Below are positions 26,564-35,670 of a DNA stretch of 64,000 nt, piece after piece. The stretch is taken from the NCBI RefSeq assembly GCF_000526315.1, contig NZ_JAFV01000001.1, positions 1,426,001 through 1,490,000 of the forward strand, given 5' to 3'. The notes under the pieces were generated by a model. The model did not search any database and was not told where the DNA came from. It was given only the letters and a program-made list of their open reading frames with translations. Source of the DNA: Methylopila sp. 73B. Its GTDB lineage: Bacteria > Pseudomonadota > Alphaproteobacteria > Rhizobiales > Methylopilaceae. Both the position numbers and the translations under genes were made by a program. How positions within the stretch are numbered: the first letter of the stretch is position 1; each line of letters begins with the position of its first letter.

Positions 26564-27703
26564 GTGACGCGCCCGGTCCTGATCGCCGGCGCGGGCATCG
26601 GCGGACTGACGCTCGCGCTCGCGCTGGCGCAGCGCGGCCTCGCCAGCGAGGTCTTCGAACGCGCCTCCGCGCTCGACGAGGTCGGCGCCGGCGTTCAGCT
26701 CGCGCCAAACGCCAGCCGCATCCTCGACGAACTGGGCCTCGGGCCGGCGCTCGACGCCGTATGTTGTCGGCCGGAGGGCGTCGTGATCTCGGACGCGCCG
26801 AGCGGCCGCGCTCTCAAGACGATCCCGCTCGGAGCCGCCGCCGAACGGCGGTGGGGGGCGCCCTACCGCGTGATCCATCGCGCGGATCTGCAGGCGGCGC
26901 TGCGCGACGCCGTCTGCGCGACGTCGTCCATTCGCATGACGCTCGCCGCGCGGGTTCTGAGGGCGGACGACGCCCCCGCCGGCGCGTCCCTCGCGGTCGA
27001 GACCGCGGGCGAGCGCAGGACGGTCGACGGCTCCTTCGTCGTCGGCGCGGACGGCCTCCGCTCGGTCGTGCGGCAGGCCGTGAAGCTTCCCGAGGCCGTC
27101 CGCGAGACCGGCCTGGTCGCCTTTCGCGCCGTGCTGTCCGCCGAGGCGCTGCCGGACGCCTTCCCGCTCACGCACGTCAGCGTCTGGCTCGCGCCCGGGG
27201 CGCACATGGTGGTTTATCCCGTCCGCGCGGGTCGGGAGGCCAATGTCGTCCTGATCGGAGCGCTCGGCGCGACGACGCCGGGGGAGCGGGTCGCGCGCTG
27301 GGCGGCCCCCCCCCGCGCTCTGGTCGCGGCCGCCCCGCGCTGGACCGAGTGGCCGCTGTTCGACCGCGCTCCGGCGGCGCGCATGCGGCGGGGGCGGGTC
27401 GCGCTGATCGGCGACGCCGCCCACGCAACGCTGCCCTCGCTCGGCCAGGGCGCCGCCTTCGCGATCGAAGACGCCGCGACGCTCGCCCGCGTGATCGGCG
27501 AAGGCGGACCCGATCCGCTGGCCGCCTACGAGACCGCCCGGATCATGCGCGCCATGCGCCTGCCCGAAGCCTCCCGCCGCCAGATCGCGATCGACCACAT
27601 GGGCGGCCTCGCGGCGCGCGCGCGCAACCTCGCGCTCGCCGCGGCGCCGACGAGCGCGCTGCTCCGCGGGCTGGACTGGATCTACGACTGGCGGGACGGC
27701 TGA
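26564..27703 (+). CDS. FAD-dependent aromatic monooxygenase
   Basis: 379 residues. Class A flavoprotein hydroxylase fold: GAGIGGLTLALALAQRG (FAD N-terminal site), VGADGLRSVVRQ (the DG motif for NADPH and FAD) and GDAAHATLPSLGQGAAFAIEDA (FAD ribityl contact). Closest in look to salicylate 1-monooxygenase and related hydroxylases, so it probably inserts one oxygen into an aromatic ring; no aromatic catabolic genes are adjacent. Start is GTG at 26564, right after the zinc-finger stop; the open frame continues further only by overlapping that gene. Confidence 0.88.
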   Translation: MTRPVLIAGAGIGGLTLALALAQRGLASEVFERASALDEVGAGVQLAPNASRILDELGLGPALDAVCCRPEGVVISDAPSGRALKTIPLGAAAERRWGAPYRVIHRADLQAALRDAVCATSSIRMTLAARVLRADDAPAGASLAVETAGERRTVDGSFVVGADGLRSVVRQAVKLPEAVRETGLVAFRAVLSAEALPDAFPLTHVSVWLAPGAHMVVYPVRAGREANVVLIGALGATTPGERVARWAAPPRALVAAAPRWTEWPLFDRAPAARMRRGRVALIGDAAHATLPSLGQGAAFAIEDAATLARVIGEGGPDPLAAYETARIMRAMRLPEASRRQIAIDHMGGLAARARNLALAAAPTSALLRGLDWIYDWRDG

Positions 27704-27724
27704 CGCGACCACGAGGGAGACGGC

Positions 27725-28693
27725 ATGACGAACTATTCCCCGCGCACGGACGAACTCATCAAGGCCTTTCCGGAGCGAATCTCGACGCCGCCCGCGCTTC
27801 TGCTCGCCTTCGCGGACTGGCTCGCGGCGCGTCCCTGGGGCTCGGTCGGCGCCTTCGACCTCTCGCCCGGCTGGTCGGACCACATGATCTTCGGCGGCGA
27901 ACGCTTCTTCCGCCAGTTCGCGTTCGTCGTCCGGTTGCCGGACGGCTCCCGCGCCGGCTACTGGCTGCGCGACGACCGACCGCTGGAGCAGGCGCCCATC
28001 GTGCTGCTCGGCTCGGAGGGCGAGGCCGAGACCTGGGCCCCTGATCTGCCGAGCTTTCTGGTGCGGCTCGCGACCGCCGACTTCGACGACAGCGGCCCGG
28101 CGAGCGACCTGATGCCGAGCCCGGACGACGCCGATCCGAACCTCCGCGGAGACCTCGCCGCGTGGCTTGGCGCGCGGCTGGGCGCGTCCGGCGCAGATCG
28201 GCTGAAGCGGCCGCGGCCGGGCGAACCCGACGCGTTTCGGGATTGGTATCTGACGGGTGCGCGTGAGCCCGAGACGGATCTCGCGCACGATCCCGATACG
28301 CAGGCGATAACAAAACTGCTGGAACGCTACCGGCCTCCGGCTTCGGCGGCGCCCTGGGACGTGACGACGCTCTCCGTGGGCTGGGCCGGCGACCACGTTG
28401 AGATCGTGAACGCATCGGCCGGCCATGGAGCTGTGCCCGAGAAAGACGCGCTCCTGCCGCACCTCGCCGCGCTGCGCCGGAAAGGCGCGGAGCGCACGCC
28501 GGGGGTCGGCCTGTGGCACCACGCCTGGATCACGATCGCGAACGAGGACCCAGCCCGGCTCGACGCGATCTATCTGTTCGAACCGAAGTTCTTCCTCGGC
28601 CAGCCGCCGGCGGAGGCGTTCCGGGCCGACCAGCGGAGCGCGCCGCGCGCGGCGCGACGCATCCCCGACTGGCTGGCGGCCCTGCTCGCCTGA
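27725..28693 (+). CDS. hypothetical protein, 322 residues
   Basis: Not recognised. It is soluble (no signal peptide or membrane segment) and starts at ATG 27725, 21 bp after the monooxygenase stop. Residues 50-120 contain a block (WSDHMIFGGERFFRQFAFVV, then APIVLLGSEGEAETWAPDL and PSFLVRLATADF) that recalls SMI1/KNR4 (SUKH) proteins, which are often immunity or regulatory domains; this is a weak pattern call. The C-terminal half (AHDPDTQAITKLLERYRPP to VGLWHHAWITIANEDPARLD) shows no family I know. No toxin-like gene is adjacent. Likely cotranscribed with the monooxygenase. Confidence 0.55.
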   Translation: MTNYSPRTDELIKAFPERISTPPALLLAFADWLAARPWGSVGAFDLSPGWSDHMIFGGERFFRQFAFVVRLPDGSRAGYWLRDDRPLEQAPIVLLGSEGEAETWAPDLPSFLVRLATADFDDSGPASDLMPSPDDADPNLRGDLAAWLGARLGASGADRLKRPRPGEPDAFRDWYLTGAREPETDLAHDPDTQAITKLLERYRPPASAAPWDVTTLSVGWAGDHVEIVNASAGHGAVPEKDALLPHLAALRRKGAERTPGVGLWHHAWITIANEDPARLDAIYLFEPKFFLGQPPAEAFRADQRSAPRAARRIPDWLAALLA

Positions 28694-28699
28694 GCGTCG

Positions 28700-29659
28700 T
28701 CACTTCCCGTCCGAAAAGCCCTTGAAGGTCACGTCGGGGGCGCTGGTGTTGTGCTTCGAGGGCTCGACGCGGTCGAAGCGCACCTCGGTGGTGCTGGCGC
28801 TCTTGAAGTCCATCACCGGCTCCACAAACAGCCCGCCTTCCATCCGCCAGTTCACCCGCGCCGTGTCGGCGTTGTCGGACGTCACGAACATCGAGCGGAT
28901 GCCGGCGAAGGGAGCGAGCTTGTCGCCGGCCGGCAGCCCGTCGAGCTTGACCTCGAGCGTGACCCCGTCCCGCTCCGCCTTCGCGACCTTGAGTTCGCCC
29001 ACGCCGCCGCGGGCGTAGGTCATGCGGAAGGTCAGCGTCTTGGGATCGATCTCGAGCTTCGAGACGTCCACGATCGGCCGGTGCTGCTCCTCGATCGGCC
29101 CGAGCAGGAACGAGGTGCCGTAGGCGGCCTCGGGGAACTTCACCGGCGGGATCGGCTTCGCGCGCCAGTAGCCGTCGAAGGGGTAGAACACGAGATATTC
29201 GACGAACTTGCCGTCGACCTTCTTCAGCGCCTGGATCAGGTGGATGTCGCTCTCGTCCACCCCGCCGACGACGACCTCCGCGCCGCGCGCGCGCCAGCTC
29301 ACCTCGTGGGTGAACCCCAGGATCTTGGTGTCGGCGTCTTCGTAGAGCGTCAGCGTTTTCGGTTCGAACTTGAACTTCGGGTCGTCCTTCATCGCGTCGC
29401 AGTGGTCGAAGTTCGGCGCGGTGTCGTCTTTCTCCAGAGCGTCGAGATAGACCGGAGGCGTGACCTCGATGGCGAAGCGGCGCACGTCTGCGCTCGTCAT
29501 CGTGTAGTAGACGTTGTCGAATTCGGCGCACTGGGTGGGATGGCTGCGGTTCTCGACCAGCGCCCGCGCGTCGCTGGCCGCGGCCGGCGCGGCGAGGGCC
29601 ACGCCCGCGCTCCACAGCGCGAGAATCACGGCGGCGAGGCCGCCCTTCGGATTGCGCAC
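28700..29659 (-). CDS. hypothetical secreted protein, 319 residues
   Basis: N-terminal signal peptide (MRNPKGGLAAVILALWSAGVALA, cleaved near AAPAAASD). Mature part is hydrophilic and beta-rich with two cysteines (HPTQCAEFDN and FDHCDAMK) that could form a disulfide. The blocks NVYYTMTSADVRRFAIEVTPP and KTLTLYEDADTKILGFTHEVSW look well structured but match no domain I can name. It probably is a periplasmic protein. Convergent with the 322-residue hypothetical gene (6 bp between stops) and 46 bp from the SDR gene upstream. Confidence 0.65.
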   Translation of the reverse strand: MRNPKGGLAAVILALWSAGVALAAPAAASDARALVENRSHPTQCAEFDNVYYTMTSADVRRFAIEVTPPVYLDALEKDDTAPNFDHCDAMKDDPKFKFEPKTLTLYEDADTKILGFTHEVSWRARGAEVVVGGVDESDIHLIQALKKVDGKFVEYLVFYPFDGYWRAKPIPPVKFPEAAYGTSFLLGPIEEQHRPIVDVSKLEIDPKTLTFRMTYARGGVGELKVAKAERDGVTLEVKLDGLPAGDKLAPFAGIRSMFVTSDNADTARVNWRMEGGLFVEPVMDFKSASTTEVRFDRVEPSKHNTSAPDVTFKGFSDGK

Positions 29660-29705
29660 GTCGAAATCTCCGGCAGGTGTCGTCGGTTGAAAGCTATAGC
29701 GCGCC

Positions 29706-30464
29706 TTAGCGGCCGCCGGTGACCCGTATGTTCGCGCCGGTAACGTAGGAGGCCGCGTCCGACAGCAGCCAGACGATCGCCTCGGCGGTCTCCTCCGCCG
29801 TTCCGGCCCGGCCGATCGGGATGCTCGAGGCGAGGCGCTGGAGGCGGTCGGGCTGGCCGCCGGCGGCGTGGATCTCGGTCTCGATAAGCCCGGGCGACAC
29901 GGCGTTCACGCGGACCCCCTCGGCGGCGAGCTCCCGTGACAGCCCGATCGTCAGGCTGTCGATCGCGCCCTTGGTGGCGGCGTACCAGACGAACTCGCCG
30001 GGCGATCCCAGATTGGCCGCCGCCGACGACAGATTGACGATGGAGCCGCCCTGCCCCCCGCGGGCGGTGGAGAGCGTCCGGGCCGCCTCCCGCGCCACAA
30101 GCAGCGCGCCGGTGACGTTCAGCGCCACGACGTCCTTCAGCATGTCCGCCGCGGCGTCCGCGAGCTTTCCGGCGGGCGCGCCGGTGATCCCGGCGTTGTT
30201 GACGACGCCTCTGGCGGGCCCGAGCGCCGATTGCGCCCTGTCGAACAGGTTGCGCACGTCGCTTTCGATCGCGACGTCGCCCTGCACGACGGTCGCCTTG
30301 CGGCCGAAGGCGCGAACCTCGTCCGCCACCTTCTCGGCCGCCGCTTTGTCGCGGGCGTAGTTCACCGCGACGTCCCAGCCGTCCCGCGCCGCGAGCCGGC
30401 AGACCGCCGCGCCGATGCCGCGGCCGCCGCCGGTGACGATCAACACCTTACCTTGGTCGTTCAC
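29706..30464 (-). CDS. SDR family oxidoreductase
   Basis: 252 residues, classical short-chain dehydrogenase: VTGGGRGIGAAVCRLA (cofactor site), NNAG, catalytic Ser in IVNLSSAAANLG and YAATK as the Tyr-X3-Lys, ending PIGRAGTAEETAEAIVWLLS and NIRVTGGR. The basic residues after the second strand (NYARDKAAAEKV) suggest NADP. Substrate unknown; FabG-like. Upstream (30465-30741) lies a 277-bp divergent promoter region towards the UbiH-type gene with no gene in it. Confidence 0.9.
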   Translation of the reverse strand: MNDQGKVLIVTGGGRGIGAAVCRLAARDGWDVAVNYARDKAAAEKVADEVRAFGRKATVVQGDVAIESDVRNLFDRAQSALGPARGVVNNAGITGAPAGKLADAAADMLKDVVALNVTGALLVAREAARTLSTARGGQGGSIVNLSSAAANLGSPGEFVWYAATKGAIDSLTIGLSRELAAEGVRVNAVSPGLIETEIHAAGGQPDRLQRLASSIPIGRAGTAEETAEAIVWLLSDAASYVTGANIRVTGGR

Positions 30465-30741
30465 TGCAGCGCCCTCGCCTTTGCCGAACGTCGCGAGCGG
30501 CTTCGCTCTTCACGTTCCTTGGGTATCGCGCGGCGCAGACGCGCCGTCGTGGAGCGACATACACCCGCCATGACCCAGCGCAAGGCGAAGAGGGACACGT
30601 CGGCCGATCACAACGGCGTCGACGGGCCTCGGACCGGACGCGAAATTTCTCGTCCGACAACTCGGCGAGCGAGACTTTCGGCCGACCCCGCGCCATTTAA
30701 GTGGGGCAACCGCGCGACGCGCGAAGGGACGGGACGCAGCC

Positions 30742-31917
30742 ATGAAAGACGCCATGACAGCCGACGTGGCCGTGGTCGGCGGCGGTCCCGCAGGCCTGCT
30801 CGCCGCGCTGCTCTGCGCCCGCGCCGGCGCTTCGACGGCGCTGATCGCCGCCCCGCTTCCCTCCGACGCCCGAACCACCGCGCTGCTGGACCGCTCGGTG
30901 GCCGCGCTGCGCGACGCCGGGCTCTGGGAGCCGCTTGCGGCGGTCGCGGCCCCGCTCCGGAAGCTCCGGGTCATCGACGGCGGCCGGCGGCTGGTGCGCG
31001 CGCCGGAAGTGCTGTTCGACGCGGCGGAGCTGAACCTCGACGCCTTCGGCTGGAACGTGCCGAACGTCGCCCTCGCGGCCGCGCTCCGGGAGGCGCTCGC
31101 CGCCGAACCGAACGCGACGCTGATCGACGCCGCGGCGGTCGCCAGCCGCCCAGGCGAGGACGACGTCGAGATCGAGCTGGCCGACGGACGCGTGGTGCGC
31201 GCCGCTCTCGCCATCGCCGCCGACGGCAAGCGCTCCCTGATGCGGGAGGCGGCCGGTCTTGCGCTGCCGCTGACGCCGCGGCCGCAGACCGCCCTCGCCT
31301 TCACCGCTGACCATGAGCGGGACCACGGCGGCGTCTCGACCGAGATCCACTTCGAGGAAGGCCCGTTCACGCTCGTGCCGATGCCGGGCGGCGTCCGCTC
31401 CAGCGTGGTGTGGGTCGTCCGCCCCGCTGAGGCCGGGGACCTTCAGGCGCTGTCGCCCGAAGCCTTCGGCGAGGCCGCCACCCATCGCGCCGGACGGCTG
31501 CTCGGCGCGATGTCGCCGGTCGGCCGGGTCGGGGCCTTCCCCATCGCCGTCGGCGCGGCGACACGGCTCGCGGCCCGCCGCACGCTTCTCGTCGGCGAAG
31601 CCGGCCACGCCCTGCCGCCCATCGGCGCGCAGGGGCTGAACCTCGGCGTCCGCGACGCGGTCTCCGCGGCCGATCAGGTCCGGCGCGCCATAGCCGCAGG
31701 CCGCGACGTCGGCGGCCTTCCGACGCTCGCCGGCTACATGCGCGACCGGGCGGCGGATGTCTGGTCCCGCACGCTCGCCACCGAGGGGCTGAACCGCACC
31801 CTCACCTCGGCGCATCCCTCGCTCCACGCGCTGCGCGGCGCAGGGCTCGCGGCGCTTCAGGCGATCGGCCCGCTCCGGCGCTTCGTCATGCGCCAGGGCA
31901 TCGGCGGCGCGGCGTGA
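30742..31917 (+). CDS. UbiH/COQ6-family FAD-dependent hydroxylase
   Basis: 391 residues. FAD monooxygenase with VVGGGPAGLLAALLCARAG at the N-terminus, AADGKRSLMREAAGL in the middle and LLVGEAGHALPPIGAQGLNLGVRDA near residue 285, where Glu replaces the usual Asp of GDAAH, as is common in the alphaproteobacterial UbiL/UbiH group. It most likely hydroxylates the ring of a ubiquinone precursor; which position cannot be told from sequence alone. ATG at 30742, or a second ATG four codons in at 30754. Convergent with the AEC transporter with 4 bp between stop codons. Confidence 0.88.
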   Translation: MKDAMTADVAVVGGGPAGLLAALLCARAGASTALIAAPLPSDARTTALLDRSVAALRDAGLWEPLAAVAAPLRKLRVIDGGRRLVRAPEVLFDAAELNLDAFGWNVPNVALAAALREALAAEPNATLIDAAAVASRPGEDDVEIELADGRVVRAALAIAADGKRSLMREAAGLALPLTPRPQTALAFTADHERDHGGVSTEIHFEEGPFTLVPMPGGVRSSVVWVVRPAEAGDLQALSPEAFGEAATHRAGRLLGAMSPVGRVGAFPIAVGAATRLAARRTLLVGEAGHALPPIGAQGLNLGVRDAVSAADQVRRAIAAGRDVGGLPTLAGYMRDRAADVWSRTLATEGLNRTLTSAHPSLHALRGAGLAALQAIGPLRRFVMRQGIGGAA

Positions 31918-31921
31918 GGGC

Positions 31922-32878
31922 TTACGGCAGCATGCCGTGGACTACGAGGTAGAGCATGCCCGTCACCGTCAGCACGGACAGCACCGTGCCGACGAGGATC
32001 ACGCTCGAGGCGCGCTCCACGTAGGTCTGGTATTGGCTCGCCATCACGAAGATGTTGAGCGCGGGCGGCAGCGAGGCCATCAGCACCGCCGTCGACACCC
32101 AGATGCGATCAAAGCCGCCGACCAGCGTCAGCAGCGTGAACACGATCAGCGGGTGAACCAGCAGTTTGATCGCAAGCAGCGCCGGAAGCTCGCCGGGGAT
32201 GCGCTTCAGCGGCCGCAGGGCGACGGTGACGCCCAGCACGAACAGGGCGCAGGGCGCGGCGGAGCCGCTGAGCAGACGGACGATCTCGTCGATCGGCTTG
32301 GGCGGGACGTAGTGCAGGTAGGCCGCGATCCCGCCGGCGAGCGTGGCCAGATTGAACGGGTGCAGCGCGACCCGCCGAACAACCAGCGCCGCCGTCGCCC
32401 ATAGGCTCTCTCGCTTGCTCGCCGCCACCGACATCAGGAAGGGGACGAGCGTGAAGAACAGCATGCAGTCGAACACGAAGATCAGCGCCGTCGGAGCCGA
32501 GGCGGTCGGTCCGAGCGCGGCGAGCGTGAGCCCCGGCCCCATGTAGCCGACGTTGGAGTAGCTGCCGCCCATGGCCTGGATCGTCGCCTCGGGGATTTTG
32601 CCGCGGGCGGCGATCATCCCGACGCCGAAGGACAGCGCGAAGGCGAGAAAGGTCGAGGTCGTGGTGACCACGATGAAGCCGACGTTCGCCAGCTCCTCGA
32701 ACGGCGTGCGCGAGATCAGGACGAAATAGAGCGCCGGGACCGCCACATAGACGATGTAGACGTTGAACCACTCCAGCCCCTCGACCGGCGCCTTGCGCAG
32801 GCGGCCGCAGGCGAAGCCGAGGAAGATCAGCCCGAAGAACGGCAGGGCGAGGCCGGCGACGTCCGCCATGCGGTCCAA
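31922..32878 (-). CDS. AEC family transporter
   Basis: 318 residues, about ten membrane helices, of the auxin efflux carrier (AEC) family. Recognisable blocks are AVPALYFVLISRTPFEEL in the first half, the MGGSYSNVGYMGPGL crossover motif and LFVLGVTVALRPLKRIPGEL. Bacterial members export or import small organic acids such as malonate, malate or amino acid derivatives. Substrate unknown. Convergent with the UbiH-type gene and divergent from the acyltransferase gene. Confidence 0.92.
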   Translation of the reverse strand: MDRMADVAGLALPFFGLIFLGFACGRLRKAPVEGLEWFNVYIVYVAVPALYFVLISRTPFEELANVGFIVVTTTSTFLAFALSFGVGMIAARGKIPEATIQAMGGSYSNVGYMGPGLTLAALGPTASAPTALIFVFDCMLFFTLVPFLMSVAASKRESLWATAALVVRRVALHPFNLATLAGGIAAYLHYVPPKPIDEIVRLLSGSAAPCALFVLGVTVALRPLKRIPGELPALLAIKLLVHPLIVFTLLTLVGGFDRIWVSTAVLMASLPPALNIFVMASQYQTYVERASSVILVGTVLSVLTVTGMLYLVVHGMLP

Positions 32879-32956
32879 CAGGGCTCGGTGCGGCCCGGCG
32901 GGCCGCTTGACGTGCGGCTAACGCCTTTGCCAAGAGGGGTCAACGCCGCGAGACGA

Positions 32957-33895
32957 ATGTCAGACATCCAGCCCCCCGCGCTCCCGCCGTCCTCGCCTGA
33001 GAGCTCCCGCGGGCGCACGCGCCGGAAGCGTCGCGGCCGCCTGCGCAACGCGCTCGAGGCCGCCGGCGTGCGGCTGATCGCAGGCCTGTGCCGGCTGCTC
33101 GGCCTCGACGCCGCGTCGGCCGTGTCGGGCGCGGTCTGGCGCACGCTCGGGCCGTTCAATCGCCGCCACCGGCGCGCGCTCGACAATCTCGCGAAGGCGT
33201 TTCCCGAGAAAACCCCGGCCGAACGCGAGCGCATCGCCCGCGCCGCCTGGGAGAACCTCGGGCGCAACATGGCGGAAGGCTTCCTGCTCGACCGCCTGCT
33301 CGCCTCGCCCGAGCGCTTCGACGACCGCGCCGTCCCCATCTTCGCCGCCGCGCGCGCCGAGGGGCGCGGCCTCGTCGCCGTCTCCGCCCATTACGGCAAC
33401 TGGGAGCTCGGCGCGAAGTCCGTGGTCGAGGCCGGCTTCCGGCCGATGGGCGTCTACCGGGCGATCGAAAACCCGCACGTCGACGCGCTGGTCCGCAGGA
33501 TGCGGGAGCCGCTCTACCTCGGCGGGCTCGTGGCGAAGGGCCCCGAGGCGCCGCGCAGGCTGATCGGCCACGCCCGGTCGGGCGAGGCGGTGGTGATCAT
33601 GGCGGACCTGCGCGACGGACGCGGCGTCGAGGTCCCGTTCCTCGGGCGCCCTTCGCGTTCCACCCCCTTCCCCGCAATCGTCGCGCGGCTGCTCGACGCG
33701 CCCCTGATCGCAGGCCGCGTGGTCCGGACGAAGGGCGTGCGCTTCGAGATGCTGTGCGAGCGGATCGACGTGGTCCGGACCGGGGACCGCGACGCCGACG
33801 TGCTGGCGACCACCGCGGCGGTGGCGGCGCTGTTCGAACGCTGGATCCGCGAGCGGCCCGAGCAGTGGATGTGGAGCATGGGCCGCTGGCGCTAG
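32957..33895 (+). CDS. LpxL/HtrB-like lipid A acyltransferase
   Basis: 312 residues. The acyltransferase motif HX4E is seen in [11 protein letters not shown] (catalytic His and Glu), preceded by [23 protein letters not shown] and followed by [13 protein letters not shown] and [21 protein letters not shown]. Belongs to the lysophospholipid/LpxL family that adds secondary acyl chains to Kdo2-lipid A at the inner membrane. The start chosen is ATG 32957 ([12 protein letters not shown]); the protein has a basic Arg-rich N-terminus before the first amphipathic helix. Which lipid A position it acylates is not predictable. Confidence 0.9.
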   Translation: MSDIQPPALPPSSPESSRGRTRRKRRGRLRNALEAAGVRLIAGLCRLLGLDAASAVSGAVWRTLGPFNRRHRRALDNLAKAFPEKTPAERERIARAAWENLGRNMAEGFLLDRLLASPERFDDRAVPIFAAARAEGRGLVAVSAHYGNWELGAKSVVEAGFRPMGVYRAIENPHVDALVRRMREPLYLGGLVAKGPEAPRRLIGHARSGEAVVIMADLRDGRGVEVPFLGRPSRSTPFPAIVARLLDAPLIAGRVVRTKGVRFEMLCERIDVVRTGDRDADVLATTAAVAALFERWIRERPEQWMWSMGRWR

Positions 33896-33986
33896 CGCCG
33901 CTGCGACGAAAGCAGCGTTGCGCCGCAGCATGGGCGCGGGGAATGTGCCGGCGTCCCAGCCCACTCGCCCGAAAGGCCGTCCGCTC

Positions 33987-35027
33987 ATGATCGTCCCGAG
34001 CGCCTACTACCGCCCGCTCGCGCTCGGCGCGCCCGCGCCCTTCCGGGAGCCGCCGGTCAAGGTGGAGCGGATGATCCATTTCGTGCCGCCCCATGTGGAG
34101 AAGATCCGAAACCGCGTGGGCGAGCTCGCGACCCAGGTCGACGTCGTGCTCGGCAACCTCGAGGACGCGGTGCCGGCCGACGCCAAGGAGGCGGCGCGCG
34201 CGGGCTTCATCGAGATGGCGAAAGCCAACGACTTCGGCGCGGCGGGCCTCTGGATCCGCATGAACGCGCTCGACAGCCCCTGGGCGCTCGACGACGTCAT
34301 CGAGATCGTCGGCGCGGTCGGCGACAAGCTCGACGTCATCATGCTGCCGAAGGTCGAGGGCGCGTGGGACGTGCACTACCTCGACCGCCTGCTGGCGCAG
34401 CTCGAGGCCCGCCACGAGATCAAGCGGCCGATCATGATCCACGCCATCCTCGAGACGGCGCAGGGGGTGATGAACGTCGAGGAGATCGCGAAGGCGAGCC
34501 CCCGCATGCACGGCATGAGCCTCGGCCCCGCGGATCTCGCCGCCTCGCGCCGGATGAAGACCACCCGCGTCGGCGGCGGCCACCCCGGCTACGGCGTCCT
34601 GACCGACAAGGAGGGCGACGCCCCCCGCGCCTTCTACCAGCAAGACCTGTGGCACTACACGATCGGCAAGATGGTCGACGCCTGCGCGGCGAACGGCATC
34701 AAGCCGTTCTACGGCCCGTTCGGCGACTTCTCCGACGGCGCGGCCTGCGAGGCGCAGTTCCGCAACTCCTTCCTGCTCGGCTGCGTCGGCGCCTGGACCT
34801 TGCACCCCTCACAGGTCGCGATCGCCAAGCGCGTGTTCTCGCCGGACGTAGAGGAGGTAAAGTTCGCCAAGCGCATCGTCGACGCCATGCCGGACGGCAC
34901 GGGCGCCGTGATGCTCGACGGCAAGATGCAGGACGACGCCACCTGGAAGCAGGCCAAGGTCATCGTCGACCTCGCCCGGCAGGTGGCCGAGCGCGAGCCG
35001 GAGATGGCGGCCGCCTACAGCCTCTGA
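33987..35027 (+). CDS. HpcH/HpaI-type CoA-ester lyase (malyl-CoA/citramalyl-CoA lyase family)
   Basis: 346 residues of the CitE-like TIM-barrel family. Motifs: [19 protein letters not shown] (metal-binding Glu/Asp), [28 protein letters not shown] (catalytic Glu) and [20 protein letters not shown]; a C-terminal helix [19 protein letters not shown] closes the site. Members cleave or form malyl-CoA, beta-methylmalyl-CoA or citramalyl-CoA, e.g. in the serine cycle or ethylmalonyl-CoA pathway. The exact ester is uncertain, and no other gene of those pathways is nearby. Start at ATG 33987 has AAAGG about 9 nt upstream. Confidence 0.87.
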   Translation: MIVPSAYYRPLALGAPAPFREPPVKVERMIHFVPPHVEKIRNRVGELATQVDVVLGNLEDAVPADAKEAARAGFIEMAKANDFGAAGLWIRMNALDSPWALDDVIEIVGAVGDKLDVIMLPKVEGAWDVHYLDRLLAQLEARHEIKRPIMIHAILETAQGVMNVEEIAKASPRMHGMSLGPADLAASRRMKTTRVGGGHPGYGVLTDKEGDAPRAFYQQDLWHYTIGKMVDACAANGIKPFYGPFGDFSDGAACEAQFRNSFLLGCVGAWTLHPSQVAIAKRVFSPDVEEVKFAKRIVDAMPDGTGAVMLDGKMQDDATWKQAKVIVDLARQVAEREPEMAAAYSL

Positions 35028-35155
35028 ACCGACCGAGCCTGTTTGGCGTATGCGAGGCGGTCGGACACGATCGCGTCGCAATGCCGTCGCATGCCATTGA
35101 CTTGGGGCCGCGGTCGCGATCCTTTCCGCGTCCCGAAGCGAGACGTAACGTCGTC

Positions 35156-35497
35156 ATGGCCGCCCGCGCACAGTATCGAAACGCCAGGTTCAAGATCGGC
35201 GAAGTGGTCCGCCACCGCGTCTATCCCTTTCGGGGCGTGATCTATGACGTCGACCCCACCTTCTCGAACACCGAGGAGTGGTGGCAGGCGATTCCCGAAG
35301 ACGTGCGTCCGGAACGGGACCAGCCGTTCTACCACCTCCTCGCCGAGAACGCGGAGACCGAGTACGTCGCCTATGTCTCGGAGCAGAACCTGCTGCCGGA
35401 CACCACCGGAGAGCCGGTGCGGCACCCGCAGGTGGAGGCGATCTTCGAGCGCTCCAGCGACGGCTCCTATCGCGTCCGCCGCGACGTCCGGCACTGA
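35156..35497 (+). CDS. hspQ: heat shock protein HspQ
   Basis: 113 residues. Complete HspQ/YccV signature: FKIGEVVRHRVYPFRGVIYDVDPTFSNTEEWW and RPERDQPFYHLLAENAETEYVAYVSEQNLLPD. HspQ binds hemimethylated DNA in E. coli and is a specificity-enhancing adaptor of Lon protease. ATG 35156 gives a protein starting MAARAQYRNARFKIG, normal for alphaproteobacteria. The longer open frame to 34364 overlaps the lyase gene and is noncoding. I could not define a heat-shock promoter upstream. Confidence 0.95.
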   Translation: MAARAQYRNARFKIGEVVRHRVYPFRGVIYDVDPTFSNTEEWWQAIPEDVRPERDQPFYHLLAENAETEYVAYVSEQNLLPDTTGEPVRHPQVEAIFERSSDGSYRVRRDVRH

Positions 35498-35546
35498 CGG
35501 CGCGCGTCGCGGTCGCGTGGCGCTTTAAAAGCGTTGCCGTCTCTGA

Positions 35547-35566
35547 GTCCCGGCCTTCGCCGGGAC
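35547..35566. repeat. short intergenic palindrome GTCCCGGC-CTTC-GCCGGGAC
   Basis: Perfect 8-bp stem with a CTTC loop, 50 bp after the hspQ stop. Its sequence style (tCCCGGcct...gCCGGGa) matches the other dispersed palindromes in the window. No T-tract follows, so it is not a good terminator by itself. Confidence 0.6.
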
Positions 35567-35608
35567 ACGAGCGTGAGGCCGGCCGCTAGCCGGACATCCC
35601 ACAAACGA

Positions 35609-35639
35609 AACGCGCGGCCCGGAGACCGGACCGCGCGTT
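35609..35639. terminator. bidirectional hairpin between hspQ and ialB
   Basis: AACGCGCGG (35609-35617) pairs with CCGCGCGTT (35631-35639), with an inner CCGG/CCGG stem (35619-35622, 35626-35629) and one mismatch. On the minus strand it is followed by TCGTTTGT, on the plus strand by only a weak T-run. Placed 31 bp after the ialB stop, it is the likely terminator of that gene. Confidence 0.6.
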
Positions 35640-35670
35640 CGTCAGTCGTCGCGGGCGCGAGCCCGCGGGA

